From the NCBI GenBank assembly GCA_040755755.1, contig JBFLZW010000079.1:1-60405 (forward strand): a DNA stretch of 60,405 bases, read 5' to 3'. The stretch is from a bacterium. Its GTDB lineage: Bacteria > SZUA-182 > DTGQ01. Shown here piece after piece: positions 33,708 to 42,797 of this stretch (its first letter is position 1; each line of letters starts with the position of its first letter). Made by a program: the position numbers and the translations under genes. Under the pieces are notes generated by a model. That model was not told the DNA's origin. It was given only the letters and a program-made list of their open reading frames with translations, and searched no databases.

Positions 33708-34820
33708 TCACCGGCTGGAAGGAGATTTATCCTCATGATCGAGCAGGGAGGAGAACTCAACTTCGTAGAGATGCAAAAGGGAGGACAGCAGGCCAAAAAT
33801 CAATGGTCCATAGAGAACACCTGGCAGGCCAAAGGTGCGGATTCCACCAAAGATGGCCAGAAAAACCAGCAATGGGGAGAGGGCAATGCCCTTTTGCTTA
33901 TGCATCAGATAGGGGCGCAGGAAGTTGTCGATAGTACCCAGGATGGCGATGCTGTAGACAGCCAGAAAGATCGCCCGTCCGGGTCTTTGGATAATGAAAA
34001 GATAAGAAACCGCTGGCACCCAGACCAGGCCGGTTCCCACCAGAGGAATAAGAGAGGCTGCAGCTATCAGGCTTCCCCAGAACAGAGGAGGGATGCCGAC
34101 TATCCACAGGCCGACACCGCCCACAATCCCTTGAGCCAGAGCGGTCAGCACTGTCCCGACCAGGGCTGAGCGGGCTATGGCCTTGAGCCGGTCGATTAAA
34201 ATGACTTCCTGATTCCTGGTCAGAGGGATGAGATGAAGGAAGCGATCCAGCCACTTTTTCCCATCCCGCAGCAGGTAGAAAAGGATAAAAATCATGATCC
34301 CGAACTGGATAACGAGGGAACCAAAGTCAGAGACCAGTTCTCCACCTCTGGTCAGCAGAAACTGCCCGATATACTGGCTGCCTCTGATCCCCCACTCCTG
34401 GAGGCGGCCGACTTCCAGGTTTAAAAAGGTCAGGTATCGGCTCCCCAGACGGCGAAGGTGCATCATGTACCCGGATTGAAGAATGTTTTGCAGGTTTCCC
34501 TGCTCAAGCCACCCACGGACAGCGTTTACCGAACGCACTCCCTGACTGACCATGCCAAAGAGCAAAAGCAACAGGGGAAGCACGATCAGCAGGATGACCA
34601 GCAGGCAGGAGGCAAGGGCAGACAGATTCCTTCTCCCCCGGAAAATTTTGGTTATCCGCTCATGGACCGGATAAAATATTGAGGCCAGAAGTATGGCCAA
34701 TATCAGGGGATGGAGGTAGACTCTGGCTATGGAGCATGTCAGGAGCAGACTTCCTGCAAGCATGAAAAGAAGAAACCATTGGATGGGCTTTCGATCCGGC
34801 GGTTTTTTTTCGTTTTTCAT
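33708..34820 (-). CDS. AI-2E (PerM/TqsA) family transporter
   Basis: Membrane protein of 370 residues with about eight helices. Family marks are ILAILLASIFYPVHERI near the N-terminus, a large soluble loop (about 95-170), and LVGTGLVWVPAVSYLFI with GVLYGPLIFGLL near the end. Members export small molecules such as autoinducer-2 or exchange cations; the substrate here cannot be told. It lies 409 bases downstream of greA on the same strand. Confidence 0.85.
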   Translation of the reverse strand: MKNEKKPPDRKPIQWFLLFMLAGSLLLTCSIARVYLHPLILAILLASIFYPVHERITKIFRGRRNLSALASCLLVILLIVLPLLLLLFGMVSQGVRSVNAVRGWLEQGNLQNILQSGYMMHLRRLGSRYLTFLNLEVGRLQEWGIRGSQYIGQFLLTRGGELVSDFGSLVIQFGIMIFILFYLLRDGKKWLDRFLHLIPLTRNQEVILIDRLKAIARSALVGTVLTALAQGIVGGVGLWIVGIPPLFWGSLIAAASLIPLVGTGLVWVPAVSYLFIIQRPGRAIFLAVYSIAILGTIDNFLRPYLMHKQKGIALSPLLVFLAIFGGIRTFGLPGVLYGPLIFGLLSSLLHLYEVEFSSLLDHEDKSPSSR

Positions 34821-35229
34821 GACCTCGATAAGGCTGCTGTGCTGCTGTGTGCTGACTTGCAGCAGGTTGTGTCTGTCCTGTATATGTGTAATGGGCCGAC
34901 AATGACTTTCACCCTATAGCCGCTCGCCTGATCCTTTTGAGCCGAAGAAATGCGAAAGGCCGCCAACGTGCAGGCTGGAACAATGCTCAATACCAATAGG
35001 CCACAAGGCTGGTCTTCTTTCCGCAGCTCATTCTGCCGTCCCTGATCCGACCGTTTGTCCCTGATCAATCATGCCGGTTACCATACGGTTTTTACCGGAT
35101 ACGAATACCGGATGGCATCGGCAGTCCATGAAGTATACCATATCGGCATTCAGGGAAAATATCCACGACAGATATCCCTCAATCGGGCAATGGACCAACC
35201 ATTATATACCGATCGATCCACCGGATTAC
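34821..35229. other. Spacer between AI-2E gene and greA
   Basis: 409 bases with no supportable gene. No terminator or promoter of good quality was found. Confidence 0.4.
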
Positions 35230-35706
35230 TCAATCTTCCGGGTTAATCCGCTGCACTTCGTAGCGCAGGGTACGGGAGGGAACTTTGATTTCGACTATAT
35301 CGCCTTCCCGTTTGCCCAGCAATCCTCTGCCGATGGGGGAATAAACCGATATTTCTTTTCTGCTGAAATCAGCATCTTTCCCCATCAGGGTATATTCCAC
35401 ATCCCGATCTTCATCCAGGTCATACAATAAGACCCGGCTGCCAAAGACGATCTTGTCCTTGGGCAGGTTATCCGGATTGATAACAATGGCCCTGGCCAGG
35501 CGGTCCTCCAGTTGAAGGATTCTTCCCTCGATGAATGATTGATGCTCACGGGCGGCATCGTATTCCGCATTTTCCGAGAGGTCTCCAAACGCTCTGGCCT
35601 CGGCAATTCTTAATATGACTTCGGGCCGTTCCTTTTTCTTGAGCCTTTCCAGTTCCTGCATCAATCGGTCGTAGTCCTTCTGGAGCATATACTCTTTATC
35701 ACTCAT
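35230..35706 (-). CDS. greA: Transcription elongation factor GreA
   Basis: Rescues backtracked RNA polymerase by stimulating transcript cleavage. The 158 residues have the N-terminal coiled coil with the two acidic tip residues (AFGDLSENAEYDAAREHQSF) and the C-terminal FKBP-like domain (YTLMGKDADF, ISVYSPIGRGLLGKREGD). Length and layout are standard. GGAGGA precedes the ATG. Confidence 0.96.
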   Translation of the reverse strand: MSDKEYMLQKDYDRLMQELERLKKKERPEVILRIAEARAFGDLSENAEYDAAREHQSFIEGRILQLEDRLARAIVINPDNLPKDKIVFGSRVLLYDLDEDRDVEYTLMGKDADFSRKEISVYSPIGRGLLGKREGDIVEIKVPSRTLRYEVQRINPED

Positions 35707-35792
35707 CAGTTGTCCTCCAATAGTTGCGTTAAAATCAACCTTCTCCCAAGGTTACCAAATGGGAATGGTCAATAATCACCCCAAAAATTTTT

Positions 35793-35821
35793 ATCATAGT
35801 ATTACCATCCCAAAAAATCAA
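35793..35821 (-). promoter_or_regulatory. Probable greA promoter
   Basis: On the minus strand TTGATT (35821-35816), 17-base spacer, TATGAT (35798-35793). The leader is about 80 bases. Confidence 0.6.
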
Positions 35822-35997
35822 GAGGGCTTGTAAAAAAAGTTGGCCCTGCGGGGGAGGTCCTCCTTCCATACCTTAATACGTGCCCAAAGGTATCGAAGCA
35901 ACCAGAGTGAGCTTATTTTCTCTCAACCTGCCGATAAAGATGTGCTCAGATGCCAGCGATCAGTGATTGGAAAACCGCAGGGGGGAAAGGTGAACTC

Positions 35998-36019
35998 TGA
36001 TAATGTTTAACCATTATCA
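35998..36019. promoter_or_regulatory. Perfect inverted repeat upstream of the barrel gene
   Basis: TGATAATG, TTTAAC, CATTATCA: an 8-bp perfect stem with a 6-base centre. It is AT-rich and 166 bases before the next gene, which fits an operator better than a terminator. A tandem 11-base repeat (AGCGATGTATT twice, 36069-36090) follows. The rest of the 478-base gap shows no gene. Confidence 0.35.
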
Positions 36020-36184
36020 TACTACCAGGGTCTGAATTACAGATAAAACTTGCCTATCCAAATAAACCAGCGATGTATTAGCGATGTATTAAAGATATGT
36101 AAAGGAGCATATGAATTCCCTCCTTACAGTAACGGGACAGCTCTGTATTTCTCTTTATTGTAAGGATGGATAAAGGATTTTTAA

Positions 36185-37234
36185 ATGAAAATCATCCGCA
36201 AACCGCCGCCCACGAATCTTATCCTGATACTTCTGGCAGGATTTTTGACTCTTGCCAGTCCCAGCCAGGGAATAAGCCAGGTCAGTTCCTGGAGATGGAA
36301 AGACGACGTTCGCATCCGGACAGGCTGGTGGCCAACCAGGGCTGATGCGTCCTGGCAGACATCCTTTAGCGGGGCATCAGGCCATTGCACATCCAGACTC
36401 AAATACCATAATCTTGACGCTGACCTCCTTTCTCTTGAAGTCGATATCCTCCATCACGATCCTCTCTTCGGGTTGAATCTTCTCTTTGCCGTGGCTCCGA
36501 TTACCAACGGACGGTCGCAGGACACTGATTATGAGAATAATATCCGGTCTTCAGAATCGAGAAATCCCGTGGATGGAAGGGTTGAGCTCTGGAGTCTGGA
36601 GGGCAGGATAATCCTTGCCGGCCAATCACCGCTTCCATCCGGTCAAAAGCAGAAAAAGTCTCACCCGTTCTGGCAATGGCAGGGGATAGTGGGAGTGCAG
36701 CATTACCAGGACAGCCTGCGCATGTTCTCCGGGAAACCCATCGTTACTTCACAAGCTGACACCAGGGAGGAAAGCTCGCAGGAGCCGCAGACAGCCGATC
36801 AGGAAAAGCCCTCCGGGTTGCTGAACTCGCATTACGACTTCTCCTGGAATGCAATCAAGCTCGGCGTAAAATCAACCTGGAAGCTCACCAAAGCCCCTCT
36901 TCCGCTGTGCCATTCTCTCGAAATCGGAGGAAAGATTACCCCCCTGCTTGCCTATTATCTTGGCACGGGAATATGGAACCTCAATGAAGATTTCGCCCAA
37001 AATCCCAGCTTTCACCATAAGGCTTATGGATATGGATTGAGTGCCGAGCTCTCGGTCGTTTACCACCCCTGGCCGCTTATCGGTTTAGAACTGGGCTGGC
37101 AGTACCTGCGGCTGGCTGCCGATCGTGGCACCGATACTACCTATTATTACTCCGGCGAAAAAGGAAAGGCGAATCTCGACGAAGTAAGACTCCTTCGCCA
37201 GGGGTGGTTTGTCAAATCCGGCATTTCCTTTTAA
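36185..37234 (+). CDS. Probable outer-membrane beta-barrel protein, omptin-like
   Basis: 349 residues with a signal peptide (to about residue 30) and a C-terminal Phe after alternating residues (VKSGISF), the usual Omp end signal. Parts such as SRLKYHNLDADLLSLEVDI and GLELGWQYLRLAAD followed by TTYYYSGEKG resemble the omptin or related barrel folds. The omptin catalytic Asp-His residues are not clear to me, so protease activity is not claimed. A low-complexity insert (about 195-220) probably faces outside. Function unknown. Confidence 0.6.
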   Translation: MKIIRKPPPTNLILILLAGFLTLASPSQGISQVSSWRWKDDVRIRTGWWPTRADASWQTSFSGASGHCTSRLKYHNLDADLLSLEVDILHHDPLFGLNLLFAVAPITNGRSQDTDYENNIRSSESRNPVDGRVELWSLEGRIILAGQSPLPSGQKQKKSHPFWQWQGIVGVQHYQDSLRMFSGKPIVTSQADTREESSQEPQTADQEKPSGLLNSHYDFSWNAIKLGVKSTWKLTKAPLPLCHSLEIGGKITPLLAYYLGTGIWNLNEDFAQNPSFHHKAYGYGLSAELSVVYHPWPLIGLELGWQYLRLAADRGTDTTYYYSGEKGKANLDEVRLLRQGWFVKSGISF

Positions 37235-37410
37235 CTGGGAGATTACCTGCTTCTTTTTCCCGCCTGGAAGAGGCAGGCATCATCTTTTATTCCCCATTCC
37301 TTATTATATTATCATCATGAATTGAAATTATAATTTATAAAATAACCGAAAAGAGGATGGATAAAATTAAGTTCTTTGTTGGATGAATATCATGATAAGG
37401 AGAAAGGATC

Positions 37411-37815
37411 ATGGCAAACAGGATTGACGAAATCGAGGGGATTGGTCCATCCTACTCTGAAAAGTTGCATCAGGTGGGAATAGACACCACCGATGATTTG
37501 CTGAATATGGCCGGGCGCCGGGAAGAACGGGATGAACTGGCCGGTAAAATAGGGATCGATGCCGATACTTTGCTCAAGTGGACCAGTACGGCAGATCTAT
37601 TCCGGATCCGGGGAATCGGAAGGCAGACAAGCCAATTGCTCGAAGCTACAGGAATAAAAACAACTGTGGAGCTTCGAGATCAGGACGCAACCGATCTTTC
37701 CCAGAGGCTCCATGACATGAATCTGAAAAAGCGGCTGTCCAAGATAAATCCTTCACCCCACGTGGTTCAGCGATGGATAGAGCAGGCGAAAAAACTTGAA
37801 GCCAAAATTACCTGA
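37411..37815 (+). CDS. DUF4332 helix-hairpin-helix protein
   Basis: 134 residues with two helix-hairpin-helix-like halves: IEGIGPSYSEKLHQVGIDTTDDLL and LFRIRGIGRQTSQLLEATGIKTTVEL. This is the DUF4332 layout; such units usually bind DNA or protein without sequence specificity. AAGGAGAAAGG lies before ATG 37411. It is a single gene and converges with mtgA. Confidence 0.82.
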   Translation: MANRIDEIEGIGPSYSEKLHQVGIDTTDDLLNMAGRREERDELAGKIGIDADTLLKWTSTADLFRIRGIGRQTSQLLEATGIKTTVELRDQDATDLSQRLHDMNLKKRLSKINPSPHVVQRWIEQAKKLEAKIT

Positions 37816-37997
37816 CAGGGTTATTTGACAGGGTTTGGGGTATCGCCCTCTTGACCATATCTTCTTTCACGTACGGAACACCGAGGGGCTGAAGGTGGCT
37901 GGCAGACTCGGCAGAAAGCAACGCTGTTACGGATCACGGGTTCCAGATTGTGAATTATGAAGGTTGGAGATGGAAGGTTGGGGAATGAAACTCCACA

Positions 37998-38037
37998 TTG
38001 CGGGTTTGAGATTTCCGGCTGGAGGTCAAACCCGCAA
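37998..38037. terminator. 12-bp hairpin at the 3' end of mtgA
   Basis: TTGCGGGTTTGA (37998-38009) pairs perfectly with TCAAACCCGCAA (38026-38037); the loop is 16 bases. It begins four bases past the mtgA stop and lies between two converging genes. No U-tract, so it may act as an RNA-stabilising end. Confidence 0.5.
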
Positions 38038-38041
38038 TCCC

Positions 38042-38791
38042 CTACCTGTGACCTGTGATGCCAAGAGCCTGCTTTTGCTTTTCCCTTCTGGCCAGAATGC
38101 GGTAAATACGGTTTGACCGCCTGACAACATACCGGTGGTTCCCTTTCGGGTTGAACCTTCTCGGATTCGGCAGGACCGCGGCCAGTCTGGCCGCTTCGCG
38201 GGAAGTAAGCAGGGAGGCCGGCTTTCCATAGTAGTGTCGTGCGGCGGCTTCAGCACCGAATACTCCCTCCCCCCACTCGATAACGTTCAGGTAAAGTTCC
38301 AATATCCGCCTCTTGCTCAGGGTTTTTTCCATCCGCCAGGTGATAATCGCCTCCCTGATCTTTCTGAAGGGATTCTTGGCAGGGGAAAGGTATAAGTTCT
38401 TGGCCAGTTGCTGGCTGATGGTGCTTCCGCCAAGCTTGAACTTTCCGGCCTTGAGATCCTTTTCTATGGCCTCCTGAATGGCCTCATAATCAAATCCCTC
38501 ATGCCTCCAGAACTTATCGTCTTCGGCGATAACGACTGCCCTGACAAGGTGCGGCGATATCCGGGAAAGAGGCACCCATCGCTGACGGATCTTATAACTT
38601 TTGCCCTTGTCTTCCCATTCCCGTTCCCGATAAACCATAAAAGCTGTCTTTTGGGGATTCTCTTTGACCAGCCTTGAAACATTGGGAAAGAACAGGAGAT
38701 AGAAGACCGCTGCGATAATAGTAAGAGTGACCGCAAAAGCCAGCCGCCAAAAGAACCGTCTGCCCTTTTTGACACCAATCGCCTTTTTCAC
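38042..38791 (-). CDS. mtgA: Monofunctional peptidoglycan glycosyltransferase MtgA
   Basis: GT51 glycosyltransferase that polymerises lipid II. The 249 residues have one N-terminal membrane helix (about 14-34) and the GT51 motifs in order: VVIAEDDKFWRHEGFD with the catalytic Glu, GGSTISQQLAKNLYLS, RKIREAI, and ILELYLNVIEWGEGVFGAEAAA. There is no transpeptidase domain, as expected. The 3' end meets a hairpin. Confidence 0.93.
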   Translation of the reverse strand: MKKAIGVKKGRRFFWRLAFAVTLTIIAAVFYLLFFPNVSRLVKENPQKTAFMVYREREWEDKGKSYKIRQRWVPLSRISPHLVRAVVIAEDDKFWRHEGFDYEAIQEAIEKDLKAGKFKLGGSTISQQLAKNLYLSPAKNPFRKIREAIITWRMEKTLSKRRILELYLNVIEWGEGVFGAEAAARHYYGKPASLLTSREAARLAAVLPNPRRFNPKGNHRYVVRRSNRIYRILARREKQKQALGITGHR

Positions 38792-39426
38792 CTCACCCCT
38801 CCGACCTTTCTAACCTTCCCAACCCCGATTACCCGGCAAAAACAGGCTGCCGCGCGAAAGTACGCATTCCCGATGAAGAAGTACCCATTCCCGATGCCGA
38901 AGAACTACAGCCAGAATACTCCACAGAAGAATTACCGCCAGTGAGGGTACTACAAGGAATCATTCCATAATGGATCACTAATGGATCACTCTTCAAAGAA
39001 TCACTAATCAGAATACCATGACCGATCTATCGAATCAAGAAAATCAGACGAATCACGGATGTTTCCCCTGTTTCTTTTATCAATGAGGATGGTGGCAATA
39101 ACTATCCCCCCAACCTCTCCCCTATGGGGGCCAATGGTACTGAGTTAAGCCCGGCTATTCTCAAAAGCGGATATATTGAGCCATCCGCAAGGAAAACAGT
39201 CATCTGCTCATCCTCACTCCACGAGAAGGAAAGCGGTGTCGTGCCACCGCAATCCAAAGCGGCTAACGCCGCAGTGGATGATAACTGGCCGTGGATTGAC
39301 ATCTCTCACACAATAGATAAGTACATGTAGGGTGGGGCTGCTTTTTTGCCCCACCAAATACCGCACGCGATCTCTTTGTCGAGCCTAACTGGCCGCGGAT
39401 CTGATGTGCAGTGTACTAAGTTCGTA
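38792..39426. other. Spacer with short direct repeats
   Basis: No supportable gene. It has a 16-base near-repeat with 21-base period (GTACGCATTCCCGATG at 38860, GTACCCATTCCCGATG at 38881) and AATGGATCACT twice near 38970. Open frames at 39.1-39.3 kb on both strands are composed of text typical of dispersed low-copy repeats and have no ribosome-binding site; they are not called. Confidence 0.4.
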
Positions 39427-39455
39427 TTTTCAATAAGTTCAATCTATAGTATAAT
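39427..39455 (+). promoter_or_regulatory. Promoter abutting the radical SAM gene
   Basis: TTTTCA (39427-39432), 17-base spacer, consensus TATAAT (39450-39455). Transcription would begin at about 39462, one base before the ATG at 39463, and no ribosome-binding site is present between. This suggests a leaderless message. Confidence 0.5.
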
Positions 39456-39462
39456 AGCACTT

Positions 39463-40383
39463 ATGAACACTGTTAACACTGCATCATACATAAAAACATA
39501 CACAAGCGGCGAGCTGCACCGCCGCATCGAAAAGGCAGAGCGCATATTGGCGAAATGCCGTTTATGTCCCAGAAACTGCACGGTGAACCGGATGAACGGT
39601 GAGCGGGGGGTGTGTCGTGTGGGAAGGCTTCCGGTGGTCTCAAGCTTCAGCCCGCATTTTGGAGAGGAGGCTCCGCTGGTCGGGCAGCATGGCTCAGGGA
39701 CAATCTTTCTTACTTCCTGCAATCTCTCCTGCATTTTCTGCCAGAACTGGGACATCAGCCATCTCAGGGAGGGCAAGGAGATATCGATTGAGGCATTCGC
39801 TCAGATAATGGTCCACCTGCAGGGCATGGGATGTCATAATATTAACTTTGTCACGCCAACCCATTTTGTCACCCAGATTCTCGAGGCCCTTCCCAGGGCA
39901 ATTGAGATGGGGCTTTCGGTTCCTCTGGTTTACAACACCGGAGGATACGATTCTGTTGAAACCCTCAAACTCCTCGACGGGGTATTCGATATCTATATGC
40001 CTGATTTCAAATATTGGGATGAAGAGGTGGCCCAACGGTTATCGAAAGCTCCAGGGTATCCGGAAGCGGCCAGGGCCGCTATCAGAGAGATGCATCGCCA
40101 GGTGGGTAATCTGGTCGTGGATGCCCGTGGTCTTGCTCAAAGAGGGCTTCTGGTTCGACATCTTGTCCTGCCGGAAGGACTTTCCGGCACCCGTGATATC
40201 ATGCGCTTCCTGGCTCAGGAGATATCGCCCGATACCTACGTGAATATCATGGACCAATATTACCCCTGCGGTGAAGCCGGTGACTATCCTCCCCTCAACC
40301 GCCGCCTTACCCGAATGGAATACCGGCAAGCCCTGAACGAGGCCAGGGCTGAAGGAATCCACAGATTCGATTCTCGATCGTAA
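39463..40383 (+). CDS. Radical SAM protein, PFL-activase-like
   Basis: 306 residues. The radical SAM motif CNLSCIFCQNW (CX3CX2C) binds the 4Fe-4S/SAM centre, and an N-terminal Cys group (CRLCPRNCTVNR...GVCRVG) precedes it, as in the YfkAB/PflA-related family often annotated as pyruvate formate-lyase activating enzyme-like. The target protein is unknown; no glycyl radical enzyme is nearby. ATG 39463 was chosen since the family begins there; a longer frame from TTG 39346 crosses the promoter. Confidence 0.88.
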   Translation: MNTVNTASYIKTYTSGELHRRIEKAERILAKCRLCPRNCTVNRMNGERGVCRVGRLPVVSSFSPHFGEEAPLVGQHGSGTIFLTSCNLSCIFCQNWDISHLREGKEISIEAFAQIMVHLQGMGCHNINFVTPTHFVTQILEALPRAIEMGLSVPLVYNTGGYDSVETLKLLDGVFDIYMPDFKYWDEEVAQRLSKAPGYPEAARAAIREMHRQVGNLVVDARGLAQRGLLVRHLVLPEGLSGTRDIMRFLAQEISPDTYVNIMDQYYPCGEAGDYPPLNRRLTRMEYRQALNEARAEGIHRFDSRS

Positions 40384-40390
40384 ACATCTT

Positions 40391-40620
40391 TTGACAATTG
40401 CCACTACAATTCTGGGGCCCAGCGGGAGCGGGAAAACAACCATCCTGCGTATGGTGGCCGGGCTTGATTCCCCACTTCGGGCAGGATCTATATCGGGGAT
40501 CAGGATGTTACCACTTTCCCGCCGAATAAAAGGGCGGTCAACACGATCTTGCAGAATTATTCGTCTGATGCCGGCGATCACAGCCGCCGCACTCCTTGAA
40601 AATGTTCCGGAAAGCGTTAA
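40391..40620 (+). pseudogene. potA: Remnant of potA (polyamine ABC transporter ATPase)
   Basis: The text ILGPSGSGKTTILRMVAGLDSP is a Walker A region of a PotA-type ATPase. The homology then continues in another frame as DQDVTTFPPNKRAVNTI, the usual PotA switch region, before it breaks up. The start of the gene and everything after about residue 75 are missing. The remnant follows the radical SAM stop by eight bases. Confidence 0.8.
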
Positions 40621-40628
40621 AAAGAGCT

Positions 40629-40773
40629 ATCCCCTGGAGAGAAATGGCAAGGGATGAGAGACAGACTTATTCATTTTTATTTTGGCATCAAATATGAGCT
40701 TGTCTGGAACACGATAAAGGATGTTATCCCGAAGATTAAGCCGCTGATAAGCAATATCTTGAAGGAGATGTAA
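40629..40773 (+). pseudogene. Frameshifted 3' fragment of a HEPN/DUF86 gene
   Basis: IPWREMA then, after one extra base, [20 protein letters not shown] and a natural-looking end at TAA 40771. This is the C-terminal third of a DUF86 toxin with its RX4H motif, related to the gene at 9093. It sits between the potA and potD remnants. A single base removed near 40649 would restore the frame, but the N-terminal part is gone. Confidence 0.8.
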
Positions 40774-40821
40774 TTCCATTGCTTATAAGAACGAAGTCCA
40801 GGATGGCACCATCTGTGACTT

Positions 40822-41038
40822 GGGCATGCCTACAACGGAGATGCGCTCCAGATCATGGCCGATAATCCTCAGATTGGTTTTCCTCTGCCCCGGGAGGGCG
40901 CAACCTTATGGATCGATTTTCTGGTCATTCCTGAGCAGGCGGAAAAACAGGGAACTGGCATACCAGTTTGTCAATTTCCTTCTGGATACGGAAAACGCCC
41001 GGCAAAATGCCCTGTACGTCAAAGTATCCAACGACTGA
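40822..41038 (+). pseudogene. potD: Remnant of potD (polyamine-binding protein)
   Basis: GHAYNGDALQIMADNPQIGF and REGATLWIDFLVIPEQAEK are the C-terminal third of a PotD-type periplasmic binding protein. A frameshift near 40945 moves the end, RELAYQFVNFLLDTENARQN, to the next frame; a stop follows at 41036. The N-terminal two thirds, and potB and potC, are absent. Confidence 0.8.
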
Positions 41039-41088
41039 TTACCTCAAAAAGTGCCAGCTCATCAAATACATCGGAAACTGATCACTGA

Positions 41089-42732
41089 TCACTGACCACT
41101 GTCTTTACTCAAAGCGGCAGAGACTTTGGTGTACAGCTCATCCAATTCAAAGGGCTTGCAGAGTATGGTAGAAACGCCCAGGCTGTTCAGCGATTGCTGA
41201 TTCAACTCTCCTGCGATGCCGCTCATCACTATTTTCCCTGGCCTGGCTGGTTGGGGAGTGGAATTAATTGTTTCAAGGAGGCTTTCTCCCTGCATGTCCT
41301 TCAATCTGAGATCGAGCAGTATCAGATCGTAATTCTTTTTCCGGATCATCGCAAGCCCCTCCCTTCCCGATTCCACAGCATCCACTCTGGCTCCGCGAAG
41401 CTCGAGGGCTTTTTTGATAAGCTGCCTGAGGCTGAATTCATCATCAACGATCAGAATCATCTTTCCCCGGAAGTTAACGGTTTTGGGGGCCTGCACCGGG
41501 GAAAACGGCACGGCACGGCCGGGATCGGGGGCTGCAAGCGGCAGGGAAATGGTAATGGTCGTCCCCTCCCCTGCCCTGCTGTGCACTTTGATTGACCCGC
41601 CGTGATCTTCGATGATCCTTCTGGCTACCGCAAGGCCAAGGCCGCTGCCGGATATCCCCTGGCCGGTGTTGTGGCCTTTGGTGGTAAAAAAAGGCTGAAA
41701 AATTCTGGTCTGGTTCTCGTCCGGGATTCCGCAGCCGGTATCCGATACTTTCACCAGGGCAAGACCCTCATCCTGACCGGTTTCGATGCGCAATACCTTC
41801 CGTGATGTCCCGGCCATGGCATGCTGGGCATTGATATAAAGGTTTATCAGCACCTGACTGATCTGGGCCGGATCGAGCAGAAGAGTTGCGGGCTGATGAT
41901 GCATGACTTCCGTCCGGATACCCTGCCTCGTGAGCTGCGGGGAAACTATCTGGAGGCTTTCCTGGATCAGGGGGGCTAATTCGGTGATGATCTTTTTTGC
42001 CTGCTGCGGCCTGGCAAGGTTTAAAAACTGCCGGGCCAGACAGGTGGCCTTCTGACTGATGCTCTGGATGGTTTTCAGGTCTTTTTCAAGCTCCGGGGAA
42101 AGCCTTCGCTCCAGGAGCATAAAATCGATATATCCATAGAGGATCGAAGCAAGGTTATTAAATTCATGCGCGGTTTCCCGTGCCCGCTGCTCGATGGCAG
42201 AGAGCTGGCCGGGGGCGGAGGGCTGAGCTGGGGCGACAGACTGGCCTGGCACCGGCAGGTGGTGCCCGTCAGGATTCCTGTCGGCTGCAAGGCCGGCCTG
42301 GACCATGACCAGCATCCAGGGCAGTCCCGTCCCATCCCTGAGAATGAAGGTTCGAAGCCATGAGAAAAACGATCCTCCGCTCTTTCTCACGCCTCTGACT
42401 TCGCCCTCCCATCCATTCTCTTTGAGAGAGGCGCGAATGATCTCATCGGGGAATTTCAACCCGGTTTCCGAAGAGCCGAAAATATCAGGAGTATGATCGA
42501 TCAGGTCTTCGAGCTGACAGTCGAACATCTCGAGTGCGGCCCGATTCGCATACTCGATCAACCCTGTTTCCGGGTTTATCACCAGAATAGTATCCTGCAT
42601 CCCTTCCAGCAGGGATGCAAGAGGAGCAGGGAAGATGCGGGCTTTCTGCCTTTGCGGCGGGGCATCCTGGTAATACAGCGCAGAAGAGTCTGTCCGCCGC
42701 TCATCGGTGATGTTTTTCATGTTCCAGACCAT
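41089..42732 (-). CDS. Hybrid histidine kinase (PAS-HisKA-HATPase-REC)
   Basis: 547 residues, no clear membrane helix, so cytosolic. A PAS domain (about 45-155), a HisKA-type dimer domain with the phosphorylatable His in ETAHEFNNLASILYGY (near 188), a HATPase with INLYINAQHAM, DTGCGIP and GSGLGLA, and a C-terminal receiver (KMILIVDDE, DLILLDLRLKD, LCKPFEL). The partner is unknown. It is the last of the minus-strand run and lies 65 bases after the PEBP gene. Confidence 0.88.
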   Translation of the reverse strand: MVWNMKNITDERRTDSSALYYQDAPPQRQKARIFPAPLASLLEGMQDTILVINPETGLIEYANRAALEMFDCQLEDLIDHTPDIFGSSETGLKFPDEIIRASLKENGWEGEVRGVRKSGGSFFSWLRTFILRDGTGLPWMLVMVQAGLAADRNPDGHHLPVPGQSVAPAQPSAPGQLSAIEQRARETAHEFNNLASILYGYIDFMLLERRLSPELEKDLKTIQSISQKATCLARQFLNLARPQQAKKIITELAPLIQESLQIVSPQLTRQGIRTEVMHHQPATLLLDPAQISQVLINLYINAQHAMAGTSRKVLRIETGQDEGLALVKVSDTGCGIPDENQTRIFQPFFTTKGHNTGQGISGSGLGLAVARRIIEDHGGSIKVHSRAGEGTTITISLPLAAPDPGRAVPFSPVQAPKTVNFRGKMILIVDDEFSLRQLIKKALELRGARVDAVESGREGLAMIRKKNYDLILLDLRLKDMQGESLLETINSTPQPARPGKIVMSGIAGELNQQSLNSLGVSTILCKPFELDELYTKVSAALSKDSGQ

Positions 42733-42797
42733 ACAGGGTAATCCCTTATTAGCATCCTTACAAGGTCCTTCAAGTATTCCAGGCTGTTGAGCGATGT

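Noticed and set aside
33602-33934. 110-codon plus-strand frame near the AI-2E gene
   Set aside because: Mostly antisense to a well-supported transporter gene and without domain similarity.
39102-39330. Open frames on both strands before the radical SAM gene
   Set aside because: Text resembles dispersed intergenic repeats, no ribosome-binding sites, and the frames overlap each other.
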